Assembly: GCA_900108205.1 (NCBI GenBank)
Contig: FNUU01000015.1
Span: 1-64,000 of the forward strand
Source: Eubacterium ruminantium
GTDB lineage: Bacteria; Bacillota; Clostridia; Lachnospirales; Lachnospiraceae
DNA: 64,000 bases
Reading direction: 5' to 3'
Shown here: positions 35,305-44,381 of the stretch, piece after piece
How the letters are laid out: every line of letters begins with the position of its first letter
How positions within the stretch are numbered: the stretch's first letter is position 1
Notes under the pieces: model-generated
Seen by the model: only the letters and a program-made list of their open reading frames with translations
Told to the model about the DNA's origin: nothing
The model's database searches: none
Program-made: the position numbers and the translations under genes

Positions 35305-36834
35305 CTAACGACCAAACATTTTTGCGGTTTCGAAAAGCCTTGATGCAAGCTGATCGGTAAGTGCGTCAGGTTTATATCTCCATGACCAGTTGCCGTGACC
35401 AACGCCCGGTGTGTTGAAACGTGCCCAGGAATCTAACTCGAGAATATCCTGCATAGGTACTATGGCCATATTTGCAACAGATCCGAAGCAGGCTCTGATC
35501 ATTACCCAGCAGATGTCACTTGCGTCTGTGCTGTAATATCTGCGGAGCTTATCTCTGGAAGCTTCGTAGGCATGCTTGTACCAGCCAAGAGTAGTATCAT
35601 TGTCGTGCGTACCGGTATAGCATACGCAGTTCCTGATATGATTATGAGGGAGAAAATGATTCTCATTTGGATTTTCGAATGCAAACTGAAGTATCTTCAT
35701 TCCCGGGAATCCAAATTTGTCTCTGAGATCAATAACGGATTCATCTATCTCGCCGAGATCCTCTGCGATGATAGGCATATGATATCCGAGATTGGCTTCG
35801 AGCATAGTGAAGAAATTCTCTCCGGGTGCTTTTATCCATCTTCCGTTGATTGCTGTTTCGTCTCCATAAGGTACTGCCCAGAATTTATCGAATCCACGGA
35901 AATGATCGATCCTTAGGAAATCGGTAAGTTCGAGCTGACATTTGATCCTTTTGATCCACCAGTCATAGGCTGTTTTGGTATGCTCAGGCCAGTTGTAAAG
36001 AGGGTTGCCCCAAAGCTGTCCTGTCGCTGAAAAATAATCAGGCGGAACACCGGCCACGTCTGTAGGATAGCCCTTGGAATCGAGCATGAAGAGCTTTTTG
36101 TTACACCATACATCAACGCTGTCCCACGCTACAAAGATAGGGATGTCACCGATTATTGAAATACCTTTATCATTTGCATATTCTTTAAGCTTCAGCCATT
36201 CAATACGGAAGAGGAACTGAAGGAATTTGTAGTAGCCGGTTTCATTCTCCAGTTTTTTCTCCCATTCGGCCTTATCAGCTTTCTTAGGATTTTTGAGACT
36301 GTCTTCCCACATATACCATGGAGCGCCCTTATGATAATCCTTGCCTGCCATGAAGAGAGCGTAGTCAGATAACCATTCTGTTTTCTGGAGAAAGTCGTTA
36401 TATTCCTCCATGAGCTCTTCATTTGTTGAAAAATCGTCTTTTATATCTTTGTCAAGAAATCTTTCGTAGGCTTTTTTATAGAGTCCGGTCTTAAATGAGA
36501 TAACATCGCCGTAGCTGATATCTTCAGGATTCCATTGCGGCATATCACGAAAATCCTCATCATTTAAGAGACCGAGTTCTTTCAAATGGTCAGGGCTTAT
36601 AATGAGCGGCTGGCCGGCAAATGATGAGAACGGCTGATAGGGAGAATCTCCGAAACCGGTATGTCCGAGAGGAAGAACCTGCCAGGCGGTCATGCCGGAC
36701 TTTTCCATAAAATCTATAAACTTATATGCGCCCTTGCCCAGATCACCTATTCCATAAGGACTTGGAAATGATGTCGGATGTATAAGGATTCCGGCATATC
36801 TTTTTGGCGCAACATCTAAATGTTTATTATCCAT
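35305..36834 (-). CDS. malQ: 4-alpha-glucanotransferase (GH77)
   Basis: The 509-residue amylomaltase transfers alpha-1,4-glucan segments in maltodextrin and glycogen metabolism. GH77 motifs are clear: the N-terminal GILIHPTSFPSPYGIGDLG, FLRIDHFRGF with the nucleophile Asp, IAEDLG with the acid/base Glu, and TGTHDNDT. The start at 36834 (MDNKHLDV) has GGAGG about 8 nt upstream; the longer frame to 36936 has no ribosome site. There is no signal peptide, so it is cytoplasmic. It precedes plsC in the operon. Confidence 0.96.
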   Translation of the reverse strand: MDNKHLDVAPKRYAGILIHPTSFPSPYGIGDLGKGAYKFIDFMEKSGMTAWQVLPLGHTGFGDSPYQPFSSFAGQPLIISPDHLKELGLLNDEDFRDMPQWNPEDISYGDVISFKTGLYKKAYERFLDKDIKDDFSTNEELMEEYNDFLQKTEWLSDYALFMAGKDYHKGAPWYMWEDSLKNPKKADKAEWEKKLENETGYYKFLQFLFRIEWLKLKEYANDKGISIIGDIPIFVAWDSVDVWCNKKLFMLDSKGYPTDVAGVPPDYFSATGQLWGNPLYNWPEHTKTAYDWWIKRIKCQLELTDFLRIDHFRGFDKFWAVPYGDETAINGRWIKAPGENFFTMLEANLGYHMPIIAEDLGEIDESVIDLRDKFGFPGMKILQFAFENPNENHFLPHNHIRNCVCYTGTHDNDTTLGWYKHAYEASRDKLRRYYSTDASDICWVMIRACFGSVANMAIVPMQDILELDSWARFNTPGVGHGNWSWRYKPDALTDQLASRLFETAKMFGR

Positions 36835-36997
36835 TTTTTTGTCCTCCGAGTCGATTATACACTGCATGTGGTCAGGCGACATAAGTATCCGATACAGAGA
36901 ATCATACCAACAGGATACATTTCTGTGTCTGATCATAAATCAGTGTATTAGTTCATAACCAACTAATTATACATAAAAAAGCTGTGAAAAACAAGGT

Positions 36998-38191
36998 TTA
37001 ACGATTGACAAATTTATCATACAGCTCTTTAAAGAGAGGTATGGCTTTTTCAATCCTTTCGGTAGGAACACAGTAGGAAATCCTGAAATGTCCCGGACAC
37101 TCAAAACTGTCTCCCGGAACGGTGATAAGTCCAAGCTCTCTGGCACCTGTCCAGCAGAAGAGATTAGCATCTTCTATAGGTGTTTTTGGGAACATATAGA
37201 AGGTTCCGCCCGGTTTTACACAGGAATAACCGATATCGGTAAGTGCTTCATAGAGAAGATCAGCATTCTTCTCGTAGATTGAAAGGTCGCTGGTTTCGTC
37301 AATAACACGTTCTACAGCAAGCTGTATTATAGATGGAGGACAGTTATGTCCCGTAAATCTGGAAATCTGTCCGCACATCGGAACGATGTAATCGCTGTCC
37401 TTTGCCTTTGGATTAACTGCTACATAACCAAGACGTTCTCCCGGGATTGAGAGAGACTTGCTGTAGGAATAGCAGGAAATTGAATTGTCATAGAACTTTG
37501 ATATATAAGGAGAGTCTGTTCCTTTGAAGATTATCTCTCTGTATGGTTCGTCGGAAATAAGGAAGATCTCGTGGCCGTATTCCTTTTCCTTTGCTTCAAG
37601 TATTCCTGCAAGCTTTTTTATGGTCTCCGTTGTATAAACGATGCCTGATGGATTGTTTGGCGAGTTTATGAGAATTGCGGCAACCTTTTCATTTAACATT
37701 TCCTCAAATTTATTAAAATTGATCTGGAAAGAAGAGGTGTCTGCAGGGACAACCTTAAGAGAGGCACCGGTTCCTGTGATATATGGAATATATTCCGGGA
37801 AATAAGGTGCAAAGGTTATGATTTCATCGCCTTCACCTGCAATACATCTTACCGCATGAGCTATGGCACCTGCGGCACCTGTGGTCGGGAAAATATGTTT
37901 TGCCTCGTAATTCATGCCGAATCTGCGGTTCAGGGACTCGGCGATTGCGGTTCTTGTTGAATCAAGACCCAGAGTCGGGCTGTAGCCGTGAAGCTTTACG
38001 GGATCTGTATTGTTAAGAAGGTCATTCATGGCCTTGGTAAAACATTCCGGTGCAGGAACGGAAGGGTTTCCAATGGAAAAGTTATATACCGAATCCGAAC
38101 CCATTTCCTTTTCTCTTTCCATACTATATGCGAAAAACTGTCTGATGACAGAGGTTTTGCCTGTCATTTCCTTATAGAATTCTGAAATCAT
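36998..38191 (-). CDS. PLP-dependent aminotransferase, class I/II
   Basis: The 397-residue protein is a fold-type I aminotransferase. The PLP-binding Lys is in SYSKSLSIPGERLGY, the Asn/Pro pair NSPNNPSG and the SDEPY aspartate motif are present, and the C-terminal arginine is in HFRISYC. The sequence resembles aspartate/aromatic-type aminotransferases, and the substrate cannot be decided. AGGAGGTAATT precedes the start. It diverges from the GGDEF gene with 108 bp between them. Confidence 0.92.
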   Translation of the reverse strand: MISEFYKEMTGKTSVIRQFFAYSMEREKEMGSDSVYNFSIGNPSVPAPECFTKAMNDLLNNTDPVKLHGYSPTLGLDSTRTAIAESLNRRFGMNYEAKHIFPTTGAAGAIAHAVRCIAGEGDEIITFAPYFPEYIPYITGTGASLKVVPADTSSFQINFNKFEEMLNEKVAAILINSPNNPSGIVYTTETIKKLAGILEAKEKEYGHEIFLISDEPYREIIFKGTDSPYISKFYDNSISCYSYSKSLSIPGERLGYVAVNPKAKDSDYIVPMCGQISRFTGHNCPPSIIQLAVERVIDETSDLSIYEKNADLLYEALTDIGYSCVKPGGTFYMFPKTPIEDANLFCWTGARELGLITVPGDSFECPGHFRISYCVPTERIEKAIPLFKELYDKFVNR

Positions 38192-38283
38192 AATTACCTC
38201 CTTGAATAAAACACTTCTACCATTTTAATCCATAAATGAATAAAAAACAACGAAAATATATAGTAGAAAAAAAGGTTGAAATC

Positions 38284-38299
38284 TGATAGAATATAGCAT
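38284..38299 (+). promoter_or_regulatory. Extended -10 promoter placed to give a leaderless mRNA
   Basis: TGATAGAAT provides a TGn-extended -10 (hexamer 38287-38292). The start codon at 38300 lies only 7 nt after the hexamer, where transcription would normally begin, and there is no ribosome binding site in between. TAGAAA 17 nt upstream (38264-38269) is a weak -35. Confidence 0.5.
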
Positions 38300-40276
38300 A
38301 TGAGAAAGATTATAGCATTGGTCGTTCTTCGGCCACAAAGGGAATACAATCTTGATATTATTAACCGCCTTAAAATGGAATTGTATGACAAGGGCTACGG
38401 CCTTCTGGTTTTTGGTTCATTTACAGATCTTACCGTGAAGGATAAGAATGATTATGGCGAGAGAAGTGTTCTGGAGCTTATACCTTATGACAGGCTCGCA
38501 GGACTTATTATTATGCCCGGAACTTTTCAGGATCCTTCCAAGGCTGAAAATATCATAGAAAATGCAAAAATGAGAGGAATTCCAACTCTTTCTCTGGACT
38601 TTGATCATCCTGAAATTCCAAGCGTCAATTATGATTATAAGGGCGGATTTGGTGAGACAGTCCGTCATATAGTGGAATTCCACAAATGTAAGAGAATATA
38701 TATGATCGCCGGATTTAAGGATAATCCTTATTCCGATGAACGTATTGCAATATATAAGGAAATCTGTGCAGCAAATGGTATACCGGAAGAAAATACAAGG
38801 GTTTATTATGGCCGTTTCTGGGGTATCAGTGCAAAATACTGTATAGATGATATGATAAAGTCCGGCGTGCCTTTGCCGGATGCTATTTGCGTAGCAAATG
38901 ATGTTATGGCAGCGGCTGCCATAGAACAGCTCGGTGAATACGGTATAAGGGTGCCTGAAGACGTGCTGGTTACAGGTATGGATGGCATAGCTATCGGAAA
39001 ATATAATAATCCGAGACTTACAACAGTTGAAACGGATTCTGAAGCTTTCTGCAGGGTGGCTGCAGAGAGGATACTTCGCATGATCGAAGGCCGTGAAACA
39101 AATGAACCAAGGCTTTCACGCATACCTATGAGACTTTGTATACATGGAAGCTGTGGCTGTAATCGTGACAATATTTCCAATCTCGGCAACAGAATGCTTG
39201 AACTGGAAGAAAGTGTTACTAAGCTTATAGGAAACGAGGGACATATCACTCGTATGAAGAACATGGTACTTGCCATGAATGGGAAAGCAGTGTTTAAGTC
39301 GATGATAACATATCTTTCGGATTACACATGGATAGTTGTTAATCCGTCTTTCTGGGAGAATGTACAGGGCACTGCAGATGATTTTGATTATGAACATGAT
39401 ATGAATCATTTTGATGAAAATCTTGTTTGTGAAGTTTATAAGCCTGACAGTGATGGCGAGGCGGAAACAAGAAACTCGGATGAGTATGATGATAAGAGTG
39501 AATATGGAATAACATTTAACCGTAATGAGCTTCTGCCTCATTTTGAAGAGGTATTTGAAAAGAAAGGCGTGATCATAGTTTCGCCTCTGAATTTCCAGAA
39601 TGAGGTTATAGGCTATTATGCCTTCTGTGATACGGATAACAGCTCCGATACGCTCAGAGGCGGATATTATTCATCTCAGATCGCTCAGAATGTATCAACC
39701 ATTTTACGTGTCGTAAGAGACAGAGATATTTCAGACAGGCTTATGGATGTGTTGAAGAATTCTTACAGTGCTCTTAAGGAACTTTCAATCCATGACCAGC
39801 TTACAGGACTTCTTAACAGACGAGGACTTACGCAGGTGCTGGATGCGATGTGTGAGAGGGAAGACTCCGACAGTTGTGAATTATTTTACAGTTATATAGA
39901 TGTTGACGGATTCAAGATGATAAATGATATGTGGGGCCATGATGAAGGTGATGAGGCGCTGAAGGATGTTGCTCACATACTTGAAGAGGTTGCGGAAAGA
40001 TTTGGTGATCTGGTCTCTGCGAGGATAGGCGGAGATGAATTTGTTATAGCCGGTTCTGCTGATGATGAACAATTTCCTGACAGATTTATGGAAGTGCTTC
40101 AGGATGCGGTAGACAGGAAGAATATCCAAAGTAAGAAGGAATACCTTATAGAGCTGTCCGTGGGTAAGGTTATCAAGCATGGCCTTACTGCTGAACATGT
40201 CCGCGAAAGCATCAAGGATGCCGACCGTGATATGTATCAGGTCAAGAAGACACGTAAGCAGCTTAAAATGAAGTAA
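38300..40276 (+). CDS. Diguanylate cyclase with LacI-type sugar-binding sensor domain
   Basis: The 658-residue protein begins directly with a periplasmic-binding-protein-like (LacI effector type) domain, about residues 1-280, containing IYMIAGFKDNPYSDERIAIY and the DAICVANDVMAAAAIEQL segment, but no helix-turn-helix and no signal peptide. A middle region (about 290-480) with aromatic strands may be a GAF-like domain. A GGDEF domain follows with RIGGDEF at 577-581 and HDQLTGLLNRRGL at its start, so the cyclase site looks intact. An RFGD motif lies one residue farther from GGDEF than the usual inhibitory I-site. It should make cyclic di-GMP in response to a cytoplasmic sugar. The start is odd: no ribosome site is visible. 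Confidence 0.9.
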   Translation: MRKIIALVVLRPQREYNLDIINRLKMELYDKGYGLLVFGSFTDLTVKDKNDYGERSVLELIPYDRLAGLIIMPGTFQDPSKAENIIENAKMRGIPTLSLDFDHPEIPSVNYDYKGGFGETVRHIVEFHKCKRIYMIAGFKDNPYSDERIAIYKEICAANGIPEENTRVYYGRFWGISAKYCIDDMIKSGVPLPDAICVANDVMAAAAIEQLGEYGIRVPEDVLVTGMDGIAIGKYNNPRLTTVETDSEAFCRVAAERILRMIEGRETNEPRLSRIPMRLCIHGSCGCNRDNISNLGNRMLELEESVTKLIGNEGHITRMKNMVLAMNGKAVFKSMITYLSDYTWIVVNPSFWENVQGTADDFDYEHDMNHFDENLVCEVYKPDSDGEAETRNSDEYDDKSEYGITFNRNELLPHFEEVFEKKGVIIVSPLNFQNEVIGYYAFCDTDNSSDTLRGGYYSSQIAQNVSTILRVVRDRDISDRLMDVLKNSYSALKELSIHDQLTGLLNRRGLTQVLDAMCEREDSDSCELFYSYIDVDGFKMINDMWGHDEGDEALKDVAHILEEVAERFGDLVSARIGGDEFVIAGSADDEQFPDRFMEVLQDAVDRKNIQSKKEYLIELSVGKVIKHGLTAEHVRESIKDADRDMYQVKKTRKQLKMK

Positions 40277-40297
40277 AACCATTTCGGGAGAATTATC

Positions 40298-41074
40298 GTG
40301 AAAATTTTTGAAACACATGCCCACTACGATGATGATGCATTTGATGCTGACAGAGAGAGCATTATCGAAAGACTTTCTGCATTTGACGTAGCGAAGGTTG
40401 TAAATATAGGCTCCAATATGGAGACATCAAGAACCACTGACGCTCTGACAAAAAAATATGACTTTTTCTATGGAGCGGTCGGTGTCCATCCAAGTGATTC
40501 CGGAGATATGACAGAACAGAATATTGAGGAGCTTCAAAGACTTATTTCTTCTAATGACAAAATAGTTGCGGTAGGAGAGATAGGTCTTGATTATCATTAT
40601 GATGAGCCGGACAGAGAGATTCAGAAAAAATGGTTTGTCCGGCAGCTTTGTCTTGCCCGGGATACAGGACTTCCGGTTGTAATCCACTCCAGAGATGCGG
40701 CGGAGGATACTATAAAAATACTGGAAGAAAATAATATATCCGAGATAGGCGGCGTTATGCACTGCTATTCCTATTCAAAAGAATTGTCGGAAAGAGTTCT
40801 GAAAATGGGACTATATATAGGAGTGGGCGGAGTTGTTACCTTCAAAAACGGAAGGAAACTTGTGGAAACAGTATTGAATGCTCCGCTTGACAGAATTGTT
40901 GTGGAAACGGACAGTCCATACCTTGCGCCCGAACCGCACAGAGGCAGGAGGAATTCTTCAGCAAATCTTAAGCTGATCATAAATAAGATTGCTGAGATTA
41001 AGGGCATTTCTCCGGAGGAAGCTGCCGCTGCAACATATGAAAATGCTATGAGGATGTACAGAATCCGCGGATAA
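40298..41074 (+). CDS. tatD: TatD-family deoxyribonuclease
   Basis: The 258-residue metal-dependent hydrolase has the N-terminal metal motif ETHAHYDDDAF, GAVGVHPSD, AVGEIGLDYH, VIHSRDA, GGVMHCYS and ETDSPYLAP. TatD enzymes are 3'-5' exonucleases acting in DNA repair or turnover and sit near rsmA in many Firmicutes, as here. The start is GTG with GGGAG upstream, 21 nt after the GGDEF gene. The gap to rsmA (about 180 nt) shows no clear gene. Confidence 0.94.
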   Translation: MKIFETHAHYDDDAFDADRESIIERLSAFDVAKVVNIGSNMETSRTTDALTKKYDFFYGAVGVHPSDSGDMTEQNIEELQRLISSNDKIVAVGEIGLDYHYDEPDREIQKKWFVRQLCLARDTGLPVVIHSRDAAEDTIKILEENNISEIGGVMHCYSYSKELSERVLKMGLYIGVGGVVTFKNGRKLVETVLNAPLDRIVVETDSPYLAPEPHRGRRNSSANLKLIINKIAEIKGISPEEAAAATYENAMRMYRIRG

Positions 41075-41256
41075 TTACAGATAATCATGAAGCCTCAGGG
41101 CATGAACAGGGTTGCCCGGTATACCGGCATACTGATTTTAAATAATTCGACCGGATTCATGCCGGACAGCTCTGACAGGATACATATAAAAAGTTCAACG
41201 TGGTTAGAGGTTTTTGGTACGGCTATATCGATCGGATTTTGATACAGGAGGAAAAA

Positions 41257-42153
41257 ATGATACCTGACAGTGAGAAACTCAGTAATCCTCAGGTTACTGT
41301 GAGCACTATAAAAAAATATAATTTTAGTTTTCAAAAAAAATTCGGGCAGAATTTTCTTATAGACAGCCATGTTATAGAAAAGATAATCAGGGCTGCTGAG
41401 ATAACAAAGGAAGATCTTATAATTGAGATAGGCCCGGGAATCGGCACGATGACACAGTATCTTTGTGAAAGTGCAGGACATGTAATAGCTGTTGAAATAG
41501 ATTCAAATCTTCTTTCAATACTTTCAGAAACTCTTGCGGCCTATGATAATGTTTCGGTTATTAATCAGGATATTCTGAAATGTGATATCCGGGGGCTTAT
41601 AGATGAAGCTGAGGCGAAGCGAGTGTTTGATCATAATAAGGGTAGTGTCAAGGTGGTTGCAAATCTGCCTTATTATATAACGACACCTATAATCATGGGA
41701 CTCCTCGAGAATCATGTCCCTGCAGCAAGCATTACGGTAATGGTCCAGAAGGAAGTGGCAGAGAGAATGAATGCTGCTCCCGGCGGAAAGGATTACGGGG
41801 CTCTCAGTCTTGCGGTTCAGTATTATGCGGATACATATCTGGCTGCAAATGTTCCGCCGAACTGCTTTATTCCAAGACCTGGAGTGGGCTCTGCGGTTAT
41901 CAGGCTTACAAAACACCCGGACCCGCCTGTAAAGGTGAAGGATGAAAAAATGATGTTCCGTCTTATACGGGCTTCATTTGAACAGAGACGAAAGACTTTG
42001 AAAAACGGCATCGGAAATGCTGCCATAGAAGGAATTACCAAAGAAAAAACCGGTGAGATCCTGACTGCTATGGGGCTGGATGAAAATATCAGAGGAGAGA
42101 GACTTTCTCTTGCGGAATTTGCAGAACTGACAGACAGACTGCTGGAAGCATGA
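41257..42153 (+). CDS. rsmA: 16S rRNA dimethyladenosine transferase RsmA (KsgA)
   Basis: The 298-residue methyltransferase dimethylates two adjacent adenines in the 3' hairpin of 16S rRNA. The family signatures are visible: KKFGQNFLID, IEIGPGIGTMTQ for S-adenosylmethionine binding, VVANLPYYITTPI and the C-terminal RASFEQRRKTLKN. AGGAGG lies upstream of the start at 41257; an in-frame GTG 57 nt upstream is not supported by a ribosome site. tadA follows 13 nt after the stop, so tatD-rsmA-tadA may form one RNA/DNA maintenance operon. Confidence 0.97.
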   Translation: MIPDSEKLSNPQVTVSTIKKYNFSFQKKFGQNFLIDSHVIEKIIRAAEITKEDLIIEIGPGIGTMTQYLCESAGHVIAVEIDSNLLSILSETLAAYDNVSVINQDILKCDIRGLIDEAEAKRVFDHNKGSVKVVANLPYYITTPIIMGLLENHVPAASITVMVQKEVAERMNAAPGGKDYGALSLAVQYYADTYLAANVPPNCFIPRPGVGSAVIRLTKHPDPPVKVKDEKMMFRLIRASFEQRRKTLKNGIGNAAIEGITKEKTGEILTAMGLDENIRGERLSLAEFAELTDRLLEA

Positions 42154-42166
42154 GCTGAAGTTTGGG

Positions 42167-42649
42167 ATGGTTATGAGGAAAAAACTCACGGAAGATGAAA
42201 AATATATGCGTGAAGCCATCAGACTTGCCAAAATGGCAGAAAAGAACGGTGATGTTCCTATCGGATGCGTTATTGTTTATGAGGGCAAGGTGATAGGCAG
42301 AGGCTATAACAGAAGGAATAAGGATAAATCCACTCTTGCTCATGCAGAAATCCTTGCCATGAAAAAAGCGGGCAAGATAATAGGTGACTGGCGGCTGGAG
42401 GGCTGCAGGATGTATGTTACCCTGGAACCTTGTCAGATGTGTGCAGGCGCCATAGTTCAAGCCAGGATTCCTGAGGTTGTGATCGGCTGTATGAATCCTA
42501 AAGCCGGCTGCGCCGGATCTGTGATCAATCTTCTGGAAATGAAAGAATTTAACCATCAGGTTACCGTGCAGAGAGGAGTTTGCGAGGAGGAGTGCTCATC
42601 TATGTTAAGCAGCTTTTTCGCGGCTCTCAGAGAGAAGAAAAAAAACTAA
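42167..42649 (+). CDS. tadA: tRNA-specific adenosine deaminase
   Basis: The 160-residue zinc deaminase converts the wobble adenosine of tRNA-Arg(ACG) to inosine. The zinc motif HAE with the catalytic Glu (LAHAEILAM) and PCQMCAGA (EPCQMCAGAI) are intact, and the N-terminal MREAIRLAKMAEKNGDVPIGCV is typical. The start is taken at 42167; an ATG 6 nt further in (MRKKLTED) is equally possible. It lies directly before the SRP RNA gene, the common tadA-ffs order of Firmicutes. Confidence 0.96.
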   Translation: MVMRKKLTEDEKYMREAIRLAKMAEKNGDVPIGCVIVYEGKVIGRGYNRRNKDKSTLAHAEILAMKKAGKIIGDWRLEGCRMYVTLEPCQMCAGAIVQARIPEVVIGCMNPKAGCAGSVINLLEMKEFNHQVTVQRGVCEEECSSMLSSFFAALREKKKN

Positions 42650-42650
42650 C

Positions 42651-42679
42651 TTGACGGATATGCTTCTCTTGGTTATACT
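42651..42679 (+). promoter_or_regulatory. SRP RNA promoter
   Basis: TTGACG (42651-42656) and TATACT (42674-42679) are spaced by exactly 17 nt, starting transcription near 42686, close to the 5' stem of the RNA. It begins right after the tadA stop. Confidence 0.8.
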
Positions 42680-42696
42680 AACTATGTTTAAAATTT

Positions 42697-42958
42697 CCGT
42701 ACAGCCGGGGAGTTAGCGGTGCCCTGTACCTGCAATCCGCTATAGCAGGGGTGATGGCTGGCCTCGGGTTGAATTCTGTAGGGCTGCCCTCGGTAAGTGA
42801 TGTTGATATCTGGGTCTTACGCGACAGAAATCTATGAACCGTGTCAGGTTGGGAACAAAGCAGCACTAAGTAGAACCTTCTGGGTGACGTGAGGGTGCCT
42901 GGGTTGAGTTAACTGCTGAGGTAACGCCTATTGGTTCTTCACAAAGCCAGCCGTGCGG
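42697..42958 (+). ncRNA. ffs: Signal recognition particle RNA (large, Alu-containing)
   Basis: The segment aligns by eye with the large SRP RNA of Bacillus and Clostridia: the Alu-domain block GCGGTGCCCTGTACCTGCAA near the 5' end, the GTCAGGTTGGGAACAAAGC apical domain and the downstream GGTGCCTGGGTTGAGTTAACTG and GTAACGCC blocks. The 5' CCGTAC pairs with the 3' GTGCGG. In the apical hairpin the GGAA tetraloop is kept while the closing CC/GG pairs are replaced by UG/CA, a compensatory change. Its ends are estimated. It forms the RNA scaffold of SRP, which targets nascent membrane and secreted proteins. Confidence 0.93.
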
Positions 42959-43107
42959 TTTTATTTTTGAGTATTTATCACAGACAAGTTTGTGCAATTT
43001 TATGTAAATAAAAGCTAAAATTTCTATGGAAATATATTTTGGAACGTGGTAATATAAAATATGATGTATTGTACTGAAACGGTATTGTTTCGGTTAAGGG
43101 GCGAAGA

Positions 43108-43698
43108 ATGAATTATTCGGAAGTTATTGACTTTGTAAAAAAGAAAACTGCAGATATAAGCAGACCGGCGAATTATCCTTTTAGGAACCGCTATGAGCAT
43201 ATTATGCGTGTTTACAGATGGGCGATAAGACTTCAGGCTAAATTGGGAGGAGACCTTGATGTGATCGTTCTTGCAGCTCTGCTTCATGACGTTGGTTGGG
43301 ATGATGTAAAACCACATGAAGAAGTGAGTGCTGAGATCGCAGTTGAGTATCTGGACAGCATTGGAGTAGACCCGGAGAGGATTCAGAGGGTAGGCGAGAT
43401 TATCATGAGGCACGAAGACAAGGATACAGAGGATGATCTGTCTTTAGAGTGCCGTATTGTCATGGATGCAGATCTTCTGGATGAGATCGGTGCTGTTGAG
43501 ATCATGTGGGATTGCATGGCAACTGCTCTTGATCCTGAAGCAAGTTACAAACGTGCTTATTACAGAATTAAGGAATATTACCGTACCAATAAGCCTAAGA
43601 TTAAAAGGTGCAAGACCGATCCGGGCAGAGCTGAATTCGCAAAGCGTATGCAGCTGGTAGAGAGTTATATATATCAATTAGAGAGAGAATTATTTTAA
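43108..43698 (+). CDS. HD-domain phosphohydrolase
   Basis: The 196-residue protein has the HD superfamily metal site: an N-terminal His in RYEHIMRVYRWA, the doublet in LAALLHDVGWDD (about residues 56-67), a His in IIMRHEDKD and an Asp in VMDADLLDEIG. Such proteins hydrolyse phosphate esters, often nucleotides. No YqeK or other specific family is certain. GGGGCG precedes the start, and a small hairpin (about 43073-43097) lies just before it. The next gene starts 18 nt after its stop, so they may be cotranscribed. Confidence 0.9.
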   Translation: MNYSEVIDFVKKKTADISRPANYPFRNRYEHIMRVYRWAIRLQAKLGGDLDVIVLAALLHDVGWDDVKPHEEVSAEIAVEYLDSIGVDPERIQRVGEIIMRHEDKDTEDDLSLECRIVMDADLLDEIGAVEIMWDCMATALDPEASYKRAYYRIKEYYRTNKPKIKRCKTDPGRAEFAKRMQLVESYIYQLERELF

Positions 43699-43716
43699 AA
43701 AACGGGAGGTTTTAGA

Positions 43717-44241
43717 ATGTTAAACAAATTAGCAAGAATCTTAATAGGTATTGCAATCGTAGGAGGTCTCCTTTGGGCGGCTTATACATTCCTTCCACTT
43801 AATATCACAGGTGGTATCAGACAGTGGCTTCAGGAAACAACCAACAGTGAGTCAAAGCGTATAGCAGATGCAGCGAGAAATACCGAGGTTTATACATTTG
43901 ATCCTATCACAAAGAAGCAGATCAAATCAGGTATTACATATAAAGACCTCATCGAGAAGAACTGCGACAGCGTTTCATGGTATGTAGAAGAAGACGGTGA
44001 TGGATGGACAGTTGAGTGTAATGGTTACAAGGTAACAATTCAGGTTGATGACCTTACAACACCTAATAATTCGAAGACATGGACAGATGCGCATCTTTTG
44101 ATGATGTGCAATGTTAAAAAGGATGCATATGGCAATTATCAGATGACAGGAATAAGAGTATTCATCAATGATGATCCTGAGCTTAGTCCTGACTACGTTA
44201 ACCTGGTAATCGATGATCTTCTTTCAAAGGTTAATCCATAA
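43717..44241 (+). CDS. Membrane-anchored protein of unknown function
   Basis: The 174-residue protein has a single N-terminal hydrophobic helix (ILIGIAIVGGLLWAAYTFLPL) and an extracytoplasmic mixed domain with a DSVSWYVEEDGDGWTVECNGYKVTIQV hairpin region. AACGGGAGG precedes the start. No cleavage site or lipobox is evident, so it is taken to be membrane-anchored. No family is recognised. It follows the HD-domain gene and is closed by a strong terminator. Confidence 0.8.
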   Translation: MLNKLARILIGIAIVGGLLWAAYTFLPLNITGGIRQWLQETTNSESKRIADAARNTEVYTFDPITKKQIKSGITYKDLIEKNCDSVSWYVEEDGDGWTVECNGYKVTIQVDDLTTPNNSKTWTDAHLLMMCNVKKDAYGNYQMTGIRVFINDDPELSPDYVNLVIDDLLSKVNP

Positions 44242-44255
44242 TTTGAATAAATAAT

Positions 44256-44292
44256 ACAAAAAAGTGTGCCTCATATGAGACACACTTTTTTG
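44256..44292 (+). terminator. Intrinsic terminator
   Basis: A long stem AAAAAGTGTG, CTCATATGAG and CACACTTTTTT (44256-44292) follows the stop at 44241. The A and T tracts would also allow some termination from the other side. Confidence 0.88.
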
Positions 44293-44336
44293 TATGGATA
44301 ATGAGTCAAGTGACTGTAAGTATGCTTACAATACAA

Positions 44337-44374
44337 AACCGGCAGAGAAATGCTGACACATACTTCTGCCGGTT
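44337..44374 (-). terminator. Terminator of murG
   Basis: Stem AACCGGCAGA / TCTGCCGGTT (44337-44346 and 44365-44374) sits just downstream of the murG stop on the minus strand. It is followed on that strand by TTGTATT, a weak T tract. Confidence 0.65.
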
Positions 44375-44381
44375 GGGATTA

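Noticed and set aside
42678..42866. A minus-strand 62-codon frame
   Set aside because: It lies inside the SRP RNA, whose conserved blocks and promoter explain the sequence.
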